Of a stretch of 64,000 bases of DNA, positions 1-7,747 are shown in pieces. The notes below the pieces were generated by a model. That model was not told the DNA's origin and did no database searches. It saw nothing but the letters and a program-made list of their open reading frames with translations. Source of the DNA: Rhodanobacter_A agri (GTDB lineage Bacteria; Pseudomonadota; Gammaproteobacteria; Xanthomonadales; Rhodanobacteraceae); assembly GCF_044904705.1 (NCBI RefSeq), contig NZ_JADIKL010000006.1:166412-230411 (forward strand). Reading direction: 5' to 3'. Both the position numbers and the translations under genes were made by a program. Each line of letters begins with the position of its first letter. Within the stretch, counting starts at the first letter, position 1.

Positions 1-2
1 GC

Positions 3-452
3 GCGCGCCCGGTGTTCGCGCCATGGTCGCGCGCCGACTTCCACGAGTTCGACGGCACCAAGCGCCTCTACGCGTTCCGCCAGCCGCAGCTGGCGCGCTG
101 GAAATCGCGCTCGCGCAACGGCGGCCGCGTGATGAGTTGCAACATGAGCTTCTGGCGCGACGACTTGCTGCGTGTCAACGGCTTCGACGAGCGCATGGAA
201 GGCTACGGCGCCGAGGATCGGGAACTGGTGGCGCGACTGGAGAATGCCGGCCTGCGCCGCCGTGCCTTGAAGTGGGCCGCGCTGGCGGTGCACCTGTGGC
301 ACAGCTCGCGTGCCCAGCCTGACGTGGACGACATGAGTCTGCCGAACAATCGCCTGTTCCACGCTACCCGCAGCGAAAGCATCGTGCGTTGCGAGCACGG
401 CATCGACGGCCATCTCGCGGAATTCGCCGCCCAGCAACGTCTGGATAGCTAA
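3..452 (+). CDS. Glycosyltransferase family 2 protein, C-terminal part (cut by window start)
   Basis: The reading frame is open to the window edge, so the true start lies upstream and about 149 residues are visible. The visible part has the acceptor-side region of GT-A fold family 2 enzymes: a conserved Asn-Met-Ser-Phe-Trp stretch, then GFDERMEGYGAEDRELVARL, the acidic 'GxxxED' patch typical of galactosyltransferase-like C-terminal domains (Glyco_transf_7C), and a late Trp-His pair. Family knowledge says such enzymes transfer a sugar from a nucleotide-sugar in the cytoplasm, usually for lipopolysaccharide or exopolysaccharide; the donor and acceptor cannot be read from sequence. It is convergent with the next glycosyltransferase gene, and the two stop codons overlap in the four bases CTAA. 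Confidence 0.75.
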   Translation, partial: ARPVFAPWSRADFHEFDGTKRLYAFRQPQLARWKSRSRNGGRVMSCNMSFWRDDLLRVNGFDERMEGYGAEDRELVARLENAGLRRRALKWAALAVHLWHSSRAQPDVDDMSLPNNRLFHATRSESIVRCEHGIDGHLAEFAAQQRLDS

Positions 453-1414
453 ATGGCAGCGAGCGCCTTGCGCAGCCGCTCCGGAAACGCGGTGCGCTCG
501 GTCTCGTACCACGCCCGCGCCGACGCACCCAGCGCGACAGCCTCGGCCTCCGGCATCGCCGCGCAGCGTTCGATGGCTTGCGCCATGTCCTCGGCGCGGA
601 AGCCGTACAGCGTGGCCAAGTCCTGGGTTCCCGTGGCCTGCGCCGGCACCCGCACGCCGCGTTCGGCGGTCACCAGTTCGTTCATCGGTTCGGCGTCCAG
701 CGTCACCACCACCGCGCCGCAGCTCATCGCCTCGACCAGGTAGTGGCCATAGCCCTCGGTCTGCGAGGGGCACAGATGAAAGCGATGTTCGTTCTGCAGG
801 CGACGATAGGCCGCATCGTCGAGGTGCTCGCGGATCAGCCGCACGTTGGCGGGCAAGGCATCCAGCTCCACCCGCTTGCGCCGCCAGATCACGGTAAGCA
901 TGGGCCATTCGGGGTGCGCGGCCCACAGCTTGAGCAAGGCGGCGGTGCCCTTGTTGGCGCTGCGGCCGGGGCCGTGGAAGAAGGCATGCCGGCGCGGCAC
1001 CTGCGGATCGAGGCGATCGGGGCTGGTGAAACCGATATGGCGCACCGGCACATCCAGCGCAGCGAACAGGCGCTCGGCGTGGCGGGTCTTTACCCACACC
1101 GCATCGATGCAATCCAGCGCGGCGCGATCCTGCGTGCGGAAATATTCCGGATTGGGCACCAGCACGTTGCGCCGGGCGGCGCGGGCGAACTCCGGGCGCA
1201 CACGTTCCAGCATCAGGTTGACGTCGAACGCGGGCGCACGTCCGGCCAAGCGCGCGCGCGTCAGCCATTCGGCGAAGCGGCCGCGGTGCGGCAGGCCGGT
1301 CGCGCGCACCGTCGCGCCCGCCTCGCCCAGGGCGGCGGCGAGCAAGGCCATGTCGCGGCTCAGTCCTGCGCCGTTGTCGCGCGCCAGCAGCTGAATGCGC
1401 GGCGTCGCCGTCAC
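449..1414 (-). CDS. Glycosyltransferase, GT4-like (GT-B fold)
   Basis: A 321-residue protein. The C-terminal half carries the retaining GT-B signature E-x7-E (Glu220 and Glu228, in EGYGHYLVEAMSCG), which contacts the nucleotide-sugar donor, followed by AVVVTLDAEPMNEL. The N-terminal Rossmann half is less conserved. The start is a GTG that overlaps the stop of the upstream GT39 gene in the four bases GTGA, so the two are almost certainly translationally coupled. The likely role is sugar transfer in cell-surface glycan assembly. The exact substrate is not predictable, and there is no signal peptide or membrane segment, so it probably acts on the cytoplasmic side. Confidence 0.8.
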   Translation of the reverse strand: MTATPRIQLLARDNGAGLSRDMALLAAALGEAGATVRATGLPHRGRFAEWLTRARLAGRAPAFDVNLMLERVRPEFARAARRNVLVPNPEYFRTQDRAALDCIDAVWVKTRHAERLFAALDVPVRHIGFTSPDRLDPQVPRRHAFFHGPGRSANKGTAALLKLWAAHPEWPMLTVIWRRKRVELDALPANVRLIREHLDDAAYRRLQNEHRFHLCPSQTEGYGHYLVEAMSCGAVVVTLDAEPMNELVTAERGVRVPAQATGTQDLATLYGFRAEDMAQAIERCAAMPEAEAVALGASARAWYETERTAFPERLRKALAAI

Positions 1415-3171
1415 GGCTCGGCGCCCGGGTCGCCGTCGGGCAATTCATCCACGCCGGCGCCAGGCAGGCAGCCGGGTACCAGTGCATCGGCCTTGAACAT
1501 CCACCAGTCGCGCTGGTTGGCGTGGCCGAGATAGATCGCCTTGGCGTGATCCACGCAGCGGCCCATCGCCGGTTGCTGCACGAACAGCCAGCGCGTGGCG
1601 GGTGCCTGCGCCTGCCACTGCACCGCGCGGGCGAACTGCAGGTGGTAGGGCTGCTTGAAGCCGAAGTCGGTGGCGGGGCGATCGAGCATCAGCAGGTTCT
1701 GCTCGGTCCATGCCACCAGGCCGAGCCGGTCGCCGGGGGCAAGATGGCCGCGTACGTCGGCCATCAGTGCGGACGAGGAACTGGAAGGATTGAACAACGG
1801 CACCGCCCAGAAACCCCAGGCCAGCCACAGCGCGGCCATGCCGGCGCATACCGCATGCACGGCACGGCGTACGCGCAGCGCGGCGACCAGGGCTAGCTGC
1901 ACCGCGCCCAGCACCACGCACATCCACCACAACGCGACACCGCCGTCGGCGAGATCACGCTCGCTGGCGAACTGCGCCACCTTCGGCGCATGCGAGAGCA
2001 GGGCGTAGCCACCCACCGTCAGCATCGCCACGCCGAGCAGCGCGATGAACGCGAGGCCCAGCACACGCAGCCAGCGCTTCGGCAGCAGCTCGTCCACGAA
2101 CGGCGCACAGGCCAGCGCCAGCATCGGCAAGGCGGGCAGAATGTAGACGTCGCGCTTGCCCGGCGAGGCGCTGAAGAACAGCAGCACCAGCACCACCCAG
2201 CCCAGCGGCAGCAACACGCGCGCGTCGCGTGCCTTCAGCCTTTGCCACCAGCGCGGCAGGCAGCCGGGATAAAGCAACGACAGCGGCAGCCAGCTGAACA
2301 GCAGGATCGGGATGTAGTACCACCAGGCATGGATGTGGTGCCATGCATTGGCGTAGCGCTTGGCGGTCTGGTGGAACAGGATGTCGTTGACGTAGGCCGC
2401 ATACGCGGGATTGCCGTCCCGGGCGTGCGCCGTGAGCAGCATCGGTACCAGCCACAGCGCGATCGCCGCCAGCACTGCCGCCAGCCCCAGCAGCCAGCGC
2501 CACCACGCGCCGCGACCGGGGTGGGCCACGCCGTCCCAGTGGCGCCAGGCCGCCCATGCATAGGGAATCAGCATCAGCAGCGCGAGGAAGCCGACGCCCT
2601 TGGTGATCACGCCGAGCCCCGCGCAGAAGCAGCCCAGCCAGTACAGCGGCCAGTGCGCTGTGCGCGTTTCGTCGCCATCGGGCGGCGCCAGCAGGTGCCG
2701 CAACAGACCCCAGTTCGCCGCAGTGATGAGGAACATCACCAGCGGATCGATCTGTGCGCGCTGGCTCTGGTAGACGAACTGGAAGGCCAGCAGCAGGCCG
2801 CCTGCCGCGTACAGGCCGGCGCGACGGTTCCACAGCCGTCGGCCGAGGTCGTAGACCAGCAGCAAGGTGCCCAGCCCCGCCAGCAGCGAAGGCAGCATGA
2901 AGGCCAGTCGCCACCAGCGCACCAGCTCGAAGCTGGCGGCTTCGGTCCACATCAGCATCGGCGGCTTGTCCGCATACAGTTCGCTGCCGCGATGCGGGAA
3001 CAGCCAGTCGCCACTCTCCACCATCTGCTTCGCGGCCAGCGTGAAGCGAGGCTCGTCGGAAGGCCAGGGGTCGCGCAGGCCGATGCCGGCGCCGAGGATC
3101 ACCAGCGCAATCAGCAGCAGCAACCAGAAATGGCGGCGTTCCTGCGGCGTGGCCTTGGAGAGAGCGGACAT
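1411..3171 (-). CDS. Glycosyltransferase family 39 (ArnT/PMT-like) integral membrane protein
   Basis: A 586-residue polytopic membrane protein with about ten or more hydrophobic segments. After the first membrane helix comes the periplasmic loop with PWPSDEPRF, the acidic 'DE' motif of GT39 enzymes such as ArnT and protein O-mannosyltransferases, and then YADKPPMLMW, which also fits the family. These enzymes use polyprenyl-phosphate-linked sugars and work on the periplasmic face, for example modifying lipid A or glycans. The ATG is preceded by AGGAAA at good spacing. It lies 33 bp downstream of rsmB on the same strand and is coupled to the following GT4-like gene, suggesting one transcript. 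Whether it is a true aminoarabinose transferase is uncertain, since no other arn gene is nearby. Confidence 0.85.
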   Translation of the reverse strand: MSALSKATPQERRHFWLLLLIALVILGAGIGLRDPWPSDEPRFTLAAKQMVESGDWLFPHRGSELYADKPPMLMWTEAASFELVRWWRLAFMLPSLLAGLGTLLLVYDLGRRLWNRRAGLYAAGGLLLAFQFVYQSQRAQIDPLVMFLITAANWGLLRHLLAPPDGDETRTAHWPLYWLGCFCAGLGVITKGVGFLALLMLIPYAWAAWRHWDGVAHPGRGAWWRWLLGLAAVLAAIALWLVPMLLTAHARDGNPAYAAYVNDILFHQTAKRYANAWHHIHAWWYYIPILLFSWLPLSLLYPGCLPRWWQRLKARDARVLLPLGWVVLVLLFFSASPGKRDVYILPALPMLALACAPFVDELLPKRWLRVLGLAFIALLGVAMLTVGGYALLSHAPKVAQFASERDLADGGVALWWMCVVLGAVQLALVAALRVRRAVHAVCAGMAALWLAWGFWAVPLFNPSSSSSALMADVRGHLAPGDRLGLVAWTEQNLLMLDRPATDFGFKQPYHLQFARAVQWQAQAPATRWLFVQQPAMGRCVDHAKAIYLGHANQRDWWMFKADALVPGCLPGAGVDELPDGDPGAEP

Positions 3172-3204
3172 GAAGCGTTTCCTGAGCGGCGCGACGCGAA
3201 CGGA

Positions 3205-4500
3205 TCAGCGCTTTTCGAGCACCGCATAGTACATGCCGTCGAGGTCGCCATCGCCAGGCAGGATCTGCCAGCCGGTGGCGGCCGCCTGCCCCACAGGCAG
3301 CGTGAACGACACGGCATGCGCATCGGCATGCGTGGCGAGGAAGGGCGCCACTACCGCCTCGTTCTCCGCGCGCAGCAGTGCGCAAGTGATGTAGACCAGC
3401 CTGCCGCCCGGCGCCAGCAGCGGCCACAGCGCTTCGAGAATGCGCCGCTGCTGCGTCGCCAGCGCAGAAATGTCGTCCGCGCGCCGGTGCAGGCGCACGT
3501 CCGGGCGGCGGCGCAGCACGCCAGTGGCAGAGCAGGGCGCGTCGACCAGGATGCGGTCGAAGGCCTGGCCATCCCACCATGCCGAAGGCTGGCCGGCGTC
3601 GCCCACGATCACCCTGGCTTGAAGATGCAGGCGGGTGAGGTTGTCGCGGATGCGTTCCGTGCGCTTCGGTTCGAATTCCAGCGCGGTGAGCGCGACATCC
3701 GCGCGCTCCAGCAAGTGGCAGGCTTTGCCGCCAGGTGCGGCGCAGGCGTCCAGCACGCGATGGCCATCGCGCACGTCGGCGAGATCGGCGGCGATCTGTG
3801 CCGCACCATCCTGTACCGCGAACAGCCCGTCGGCGAAGCCGGGCAGGCGGGTCACGTCGGTGCTGTGCGGAAGCACGATGGCGTCGGTAAGCCATGCGTG
3901 TGGTTCGGCCGCCTGACCGTCGAGGCGCAGGCGTTCGATCAGGCTGTCGCGATCGCTGCGTCGGCGGTTCGCGCGCAGCATCAGCGGCGGCTCGCGGTTG
4001 TCCGCCGCCATGATGGCGTCGGCCTGCGTCGGCCAGTCGCGTGCGATGGCCTCGGCCAGCCAGCGCGGGTGGGCGTGGCGGGTTTCCGGTTTCGCATCGA
4101 GCGCGGCAAGCAGCGCGACGCGTTCGCGCTGCCAGCGACGCAGCACCGCGTTCACCAGTCCTGCAAGCTGCGGCCGCTTCAGTGCGCGCACGGCTTCCAC
4201 CGTGGCCGCCACGGCGGCGTAATCGGCCAGCTCCAGCACTTCCAGCTGCACCAGGCCCAGTACCAGCAGCGCATGCACCGCGGGTTCCTTCTTGCGCAGC
4301 GGGCGCTCCAGCAGGCCATCCAGCGCGGCATCGAAGCGCGGCCACCAGCGCGCGCCGTCGCTGACCAGCGCCATCAGCAGGGCGCGGTCGCGTGGGTCGG
4401 GGAGCTTTTGCGCATGGCGATCCATCGCTTCGCGCAGCGAGGCACCGTGCAAAGCGATGTCGGCGAGGGATTTCGCGGCCAGTGCGCGGGTGTCGGTCAT
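3205..4500 (-). CDS. rsmB: 16S rRNA (cytosine-967-C5)-methyltransferase RsmB
   Basis: A 431-residue protein, the normal length. An N-terminal NusB-like RNA-binding domain covers roughly residues 1-130. The SAM-binding motif DACAAPGGK is at 251-259, the PC motif DAPCSATG at 320-327, and a second cysteine in YITCALLRAENE corresponds to the catalytic nucleophile of the RsmB/Fmu family. It methylates C967 of 16S rRNA. The ATG start overlaps the fmt stop in ATGA; the open frame continues 240 bp further upstream inside fmt, but the homologous N-terminus (MTDTRALAAKSLADI) begins here. The operon order def-fmt-rsmB is the classic one. Confidence 0.95.
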   Translation of the reverse strand: MTDTRALAAKSLADIALHGASLREAMDRHAQKLPDPRDRALLMALVSDGARWWPRFDAALDGLLERPLRKKEPAVHALLVLGLVQLEVLELADYAAVAATVEAVRALKRPQLAGLVNAVLRRWQRERVALLAALDAKPETRHAHPRWLAEAIARDWPTQADAIMAADNREPPLMLRANRRRSDRDSLIERLRLDGQAAEPHAWLTDAIVLPHSTDVTRLPGFADGLFAVQDGAAQIAADLADVRDGHRVLDACAAPGGKACHLLERADVALTALEFEPKRTERIRDNLTRLHLQARVIVGDAGQPSAWWDGQAFDRILVDAPCSATGVLRRRPDVRLHRRADDISALATQQRRILEALWPLLAPGGRLVYITCALLRAENEAVVAPFLATHADAHAVSFTLPVGQAAATGWQILPGDGDLDGMYYAVLEKR

Positions 4501-5429
4501 GGTGCGCGCGGGGAACGCAGCTCGGGGCGCGCGTTGAGGTAATCCGTTGCGCTGATGCGCCGTCCGCCCGCGCGTTGCAGCGCGGTGATGCACAGCGCGC
4601 CTTCGCCGCAGGCCACGACGATGCCATCGCGGTGGGCGCCGATCACGGCGCCTGCGGTGGCGGCGTGCGATTGTTCGATGGCGCGCGCCGCCCAGATCCG
4701 TACACGCTCGCCGGCAAGCTCGGCGTCGCTGCCGGGCCACGGATCGAAGGCGTGTACCTGGCGCTCGAGCGCGATGGCGGGACGGGTGAAATCCAATGCG
4801 GATTCGGCCTTGTCCAGCTTGTGCGCGTAGACGACACCGTCGGCGGCCTGTGGCGTGGCGGCCAGCGTTTCGCCGGCCAGCACGCGGCGCAGCCCTTCGG
4901 CCAGTGCCGCGGCGCCCAGCGCGGCGAGGCGGTCGTGCAAGGTGCCGCCGGTGTCGTCGCGGGTGATCGGCGTGCGCTTTTCCAGCAGCACGGGGCCGGT
5001 GTCCAGGCCGGCTTCCATTTGCATCAGGTCGACACCGGTCTCGGCGTCGCCGGCGAGGATGGCGCGCTGGATGGGTGCGGCGCCGCGCCAGCGCGGCAGC
5101 AGACTGGCATGTACGTTCCAGCAGCCGAGGCGCGGGATCGCCAGCACCTTGCGCGGCAGGATCAGGCCGTAGGCCACCACCACCATCAGGTCGGGCCGCC
5201 AGGCAGCCAGCGTGGCCTGGGCTTCGGCGCCCTTCAGCGATTCGGGTTGCTCCACCGCGATGCCGGCGGCGAGTGCCGCCTGTTTCACCGGACTGGGCGC
5301 AAGCTTGCGGCCGCGGCCGGCGGGGCGGTCGGGCTGGGTGTAGACGGCTACCACCTCGGCACCGCTGGCGCGGCAGGCTTCAAGGCAGGGGACGGAGAAT
5401 TCCGGGGTGCCGGCGAAGACGACCCGCAT
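4497..5429 (-). CDS. fmt: Methionyl-tRNA formyltransferase
   Basis: A 310-residue protein beginning MRVVFAGTPEFSVP. The catalytic formyl-transfer motif WNVHASLLPRWRGAAP is at about 104-119 and includes the conserved Asn and His, with the SLLP signature. The C-terminal OB-like domain follows after residue 200. It formylates initiator Met-tRNA with 10-formyl-tetrahydrofolate. Its stop overlaps the rsmB start. Upstream, the gap to def is filled entirely by a 281-bp inverted-repeat element that ends 5 bp before this ATG, so the ribosome binding region and any local promoter are partly made of that element. Confidence 0.97.
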   Translation of the reverse strand: MRVVFAGTPEFSVPCLEACRASGAEVVAVYTQPDRPAGRGRKLAPSPVKQAALAAGIAVEQPESLKGAEAQATLAAWRPDLMVVVAYGLILPRKVLAIPRLGCWNVHASLLPRWRGAAPIQRAILAGDAETGVDLMQMEAGLDTGPVLLEKRTPITRDDTGGTLHDRLAALGAAALAEGLRRVLAGETLAATPQAADGVVYAHKLDKAESALDFTRPAIALERQVHAFDPWPGSDAELAGERVRIWAARAIEQSHAATAGAVIGAHRDGIVVACGEGALCITALQRAGGRRISATDYLNARPELRSPRAP

Positions 5430-5434
5430 GGTCA

Positions 5435-5715
5435 GAGCCTGTTCAATGCCTTCGCATGACCCGCGCCGGGAACTGTTTGCGCGCAGGCCAAGGAAGAACG
5501 AAGGAGTGGACGTCCGTCCACGACTGAGTGATGACGCAGGCGTGCGGGCAAACAGACCCGGCCCCGGAATTTATAGGTGCAGGGGTTGCCTTGCCGTGGC
5601 CGCCATGCGGCAGCGCGCGGCTTGACCTGCCGGCCAGGCAGGCGCTGCGCCACGTGCCACCACCTGACGGCCACGGCAACGCAACGCGGGCCATGCGAAG
5701 GCATTGGACAGGCTC
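5435..5715. mobile_element. MITE-like element with 31-bp terminal inverted repeats (repeat copy 1)
   Basis: The left end (5435-5465, starting GAGCCTGTTCAATGCC) and the right end (5685-5715, inverted) match at 29 of 31 positions. Both outer flanks read TCA (5432-5434 and 5716-5718), as for a 3-bp target duplication. The right-hand TCA is also the def stop codon. Inside are two modules. Module A (about 5466-5564) has CTGTTTGCGCGCAG, CAAGGAAGAACG and the hairpin GTGGACGTCCGTCCAC. Module B (about 5580-5684) is itself a long imperfect palindrome. There is no transposase. Related copies are at 6253-6452, 18268-18437 and 35954-36090. It occupies the whole def-fmt gap. Confidence 0.75.
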
Positions 5716-6225
5716 TCAAGCGCTGGCTGCCTGCTTGCGCTGCTTCTCCAGGCGCTTGAGCAGCAGCGAGCGTTTCAGCGGCGAGAGGTAATCCACGAAT
5801 ACCTTGCCGGCGAGGTGATCCATCTCATGTTGCACGGCCACGGCCAGCGGGCCTTCGGCTTCGTAGACGAATTCCTTGCCGTCCGCGTCGAGGGCTTTCA
5901 CCTTCACCTTCAGCGCGCGGGTCACGTCGGCGTAGAGGCCGGGGAAGGACAGGCAGCCCTCCTGGTACACCTGCGCGCCGTCCTTCTCCACGATCTCGGC
6001 GTTGATCAGCACCAGCGGCTGGTTGCGCTCGTCGCTCATGTCGATCACCAGCACCTGCTGGTGCACGTTGACCTGGGTGGCGGCCAGCCCCACCCCGTTG
6101 GCGGCGTACATGGTCTCGAACATGTCGGCGACAAGCTGCTTCAGCTGGGCGTCGAACACGGTGACCGGCGCGGCCCTGGTGCGCAGGCGGGGATCGGGGA
6201 ATTCAAGGATGGTGAGCGTGGACAT
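5716..6225 (-). CDS. def: Peptide deformylase
   Basis: A 169-residue metalloprotease-fold enzyme that removes the formyl group from nascent proteins. All three family motifs are present: GVGLAATQ at 44-51, EGCLS at 89-93 (metal ligand Cys91) and QHEMDH at 132-137 (ligands His133 and His137, catalytic Glu134). The start MSTLTILEF is chosen because homologues begin there; another in-frame ATG lies three codons upstream. It heads the def-fmt-rsmB operon but is separated from fmt by a repeat element. It is divergent from the LysM gene. Confidence 0.97.
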   Translation of the reverse strand: MSTLTILEFPDPRLRTRAAPVTVFDAQLKQLVADMFETMYAANGVGLAATQVNVHQQVLVIDMSDERNQPLVLINAEIVEKDGAQVYQEGCLSFPGLYADVTRALKVKVKALDADGKEFVYEAEGPLAVAVQHEMDHLAGKVFVDYLSPLKRSLLLKRLEKQRKQAASA

Positions 6226-6252
6226 GCCCGCCATTGTAGTACGCCGCCCCAA

Positions 6253-6452
6253 GAGCCTGTTCAAAGTCTCCGTATGGCATCCCAAAGGATCGGGTCCGTT
6301 TGCCGGTATCCCTGCGTGGCCGCTTGGTCGCAAGCGGATGCCCAGGCCCCGCCCCTCAAAAGCAGGGTCCGCCACGGACTCCCCGCGCCTTCGTTCTTCC
6401 TTGCGTGCAAACAGTCCCTGGTGCGAGTCGTGCGGAGGCACGGAACCGGCTC
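6253..6452. repeat. Dispersed repeat, copy 2 (GAGCC-ended family)
   Basis: The left end GAGCCTGTTCAAAGTCTCCG begins at 6253. The right end, read inverted, starts GAGCCGGTTCCGTGCCTCCG and ends at about 6452. The internal part shares CGTTCTTCCTTG (6392-6403) and a variant CTTGCGTGCAAACAG (6400-6414) with copies 1 and 4, but its middle is different and includes the small hairpin CGCTTGGTCGCAAGCG. It lies in the divergent gap between def and the LysM gene, upstream of the LysM promoter. Confidence 0.6.
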
Positions 6453-6491
6453 CAGGCGGCGGTCGCCCTGGATTCTGCGAACCGGTGCCGA

Positions 6492-6519
6492 TTGCACCGC
6501 TTAATGCTTCAGTTACACT
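6492..6519 (+). promoter_or_regulatory. Probable sigma-70 promoter of the LysM gene
   Basis: A -35-like TTGCAC (6492-6497) and a -10-like TACACT (6514-6519) are separated by 16 bp and lie about 33 bp before the ATG. A strong GGGGAGGGGG ribosome-binding region (about 6532-6541) follows. The assignment rests on similarity to consensus only. Confidence 0.45.
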
Positions 6520-6551
6520 CGCCTCCACCGCGGGGAGGGGGATTCCCACCA

Positions 6552-7676
6552 ATGCTCAAGAAAGCCTTCACAGTGCTGGCTGGCACCATGGTTGCCGCGG
6601 CGGTGTGTGCCGCCGGCGCCGCGCAGCTGCGCAGCAACCATCCTGATTCGTACACGGTGCGCCGCGGCGACACGCTGTGGGGAATCTCGGCGAAGTTCCT
6701 GGTCAAGCCATGGTTGTGGCCGGAGATCTGGCAGGCCAATCCGCAGGTGCGTAATCCGCACCTGATCTACCCGGGCGACGTGCTCAACCTGTCCTTCATC
6801 AACGGCGCGAGCCTGAAGCTGGAGCCCAGCCTGCACCGTGAGGGCGCGGCCGTGCCGGCGATTCCGCTGGATGCGTTGAAGACCTTCCTGAAAGACCTGC
6901 GCGTGATGGACTCCAGCGCGGTCAGCAAGGCGCCCTATGTGGTGGGCCTGGAAGAAAACCGGCTGGACGGTGCCCCCGGCCAGAACATCTACGTGCGCGG
7001 CCTCGACAGCCAGCCCGGCCAGCGCTGGGCGATCGTGCGACCCGAGCACGTATTCCGCGGTTTCGACAATGGCTCCGACGGCACCGCGATCTACGGCGAC
7101 GAGCTGTATGCCAACGCGGCGTTGGTGAAGTCGCCGTGGGAGGAAGACTTCAACAACGGCTCCGGCCATTACCTCCGCGGCCGCGACATGGGCCTCGAGG
7201 TGAAGGTGATCGGTACCGCCGAAATGCTGCGGCCGGGCGACCCGTCCACCTTGCTGGTGGTGGATTCCACCTCGGAAATCCACAAGGGCGATCGGCTGAT
7301 GCCGGTGAACGACAACCCCTACGACCCGTATTTCTACCCGCATGCGCCGCAAAGCCTGCCCAAGGACGGCCGCGTGATCGCGTTTACTGGTGCGATGGAT
7401 GCCGTCGGCCCGTACCAGGTGGTGGCGCTGTCGGTGGGGGCGAAGGATGGTGTGGACAACGGCACCACCTTCGCCGTCTGGCACCCCGGCGAGTACATCC
7501 ACGACGACGTGGCCGGCAACAGCTGGCGTCGCGGCGTGGGTCCACACGTCACCTTGCCGGACGAGTACATCGGCCACTTGATGGTGTTCCGCACTTTCGA
7601 CCATGTCAGCTACGGCCTGGTGATGGACGGCCTGCGCCCGGTCAAGAAGGGCGACAAGCTGAAGCTGCCCGACTGA
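6552..7676 (+). CDS. LysM domain-containing exported protein
   Basis: A 374-residue protein. An N-terminal signal-type hydrophobic stretch (about residues 5-25) ends near GAAQLRSN. One LysM domain follows at about 35-82 (YTVRRGDTLWGISAKFL...YPGDVLNL), which binds peptidoglycan. The remaining 290 residues have no recognised domain but are typical of a conserved xanthomonad protein found beside dprA. The start was placed at the ATG after a strong purine-rich ribosome binding site; the frame is open further upstream but only through repeat copy 2. A likely role is an envelope or cell-wall-associated factor; no enzymatic motif is visible. A hairpin after the stop probably ends transcription. Confidence 0.85.
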   Translation: MLKKAFTVLAGTMVAAAVCAAGAAQLRSNHPDSYTVRRGDTLWGISAKFLVKPWLWPEIWQANPQVRNPHLIYPGDVLNLSFINGASLKLEPSLHREGAAVPAIPLDALKTFLKDLRVMDSSAVSKAPYVVGLEENRLDGAPGQNIYVRGLDSQPGQRWAIVRPEHVFRGFDNGSDGTAIYGDELYANAALVKSPWEEDFNNGSGHYLRGRDMGLEVKVIGTAEMLRPGDPSTLLVVDSTSEIHKGDRLMPVNDNPYDPYFYPHAPQSLPKDGRVIAFTGAMDAVGPYQVVALSVGAKDGVDNGTTFAVWHPGEYIHDDVAGNSWRRGVGPHVTLPDEYIGHLMVFRTFDHVSYGLVMDGLRPVKKGDKLKLPD

Positions 7677-7701
7677 CGCGGGCCTAGGCGCAGGACGACA
7701 C

Positions 7702-7730
7702 GACGGCGCGGCTCACCCCGCGCCGTCTTC
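7702..7730 (+). terminator. Hairpin terminator after the LysM gene
   Basis: A perfect 10-bp stem, GACGGCGCGG (7702-7711) with CCGCGCCGTC (7718-7727), and a 6-nt loop are followed by TTCGTTCG, a weak U-tract. The stem-loop is nearly identical (one loop base differs) to the terminator at 50308-50337. Confidence 0.6.
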
Positions 7731-7747
7731 GTTCGTACACTGCCGGC

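Noticed and set aside
1955..4627. Very long open frames overlapping the GT39 gene and rsmB on both strands (up to 890 codons).
   Set aside because: They are antisense or out-of-frame shadows of real genes in high-GC DNA; their translations are Arg/Ala/Gly-rich with no family motifs.
5432..5719. Small open frames of about 80-95 codons in repeat copies 1 and 2 (also 6261-6497).
   Set aside because: They lie wholly in dispersed repeats and share sequence only because the repeats do; likely spurious.
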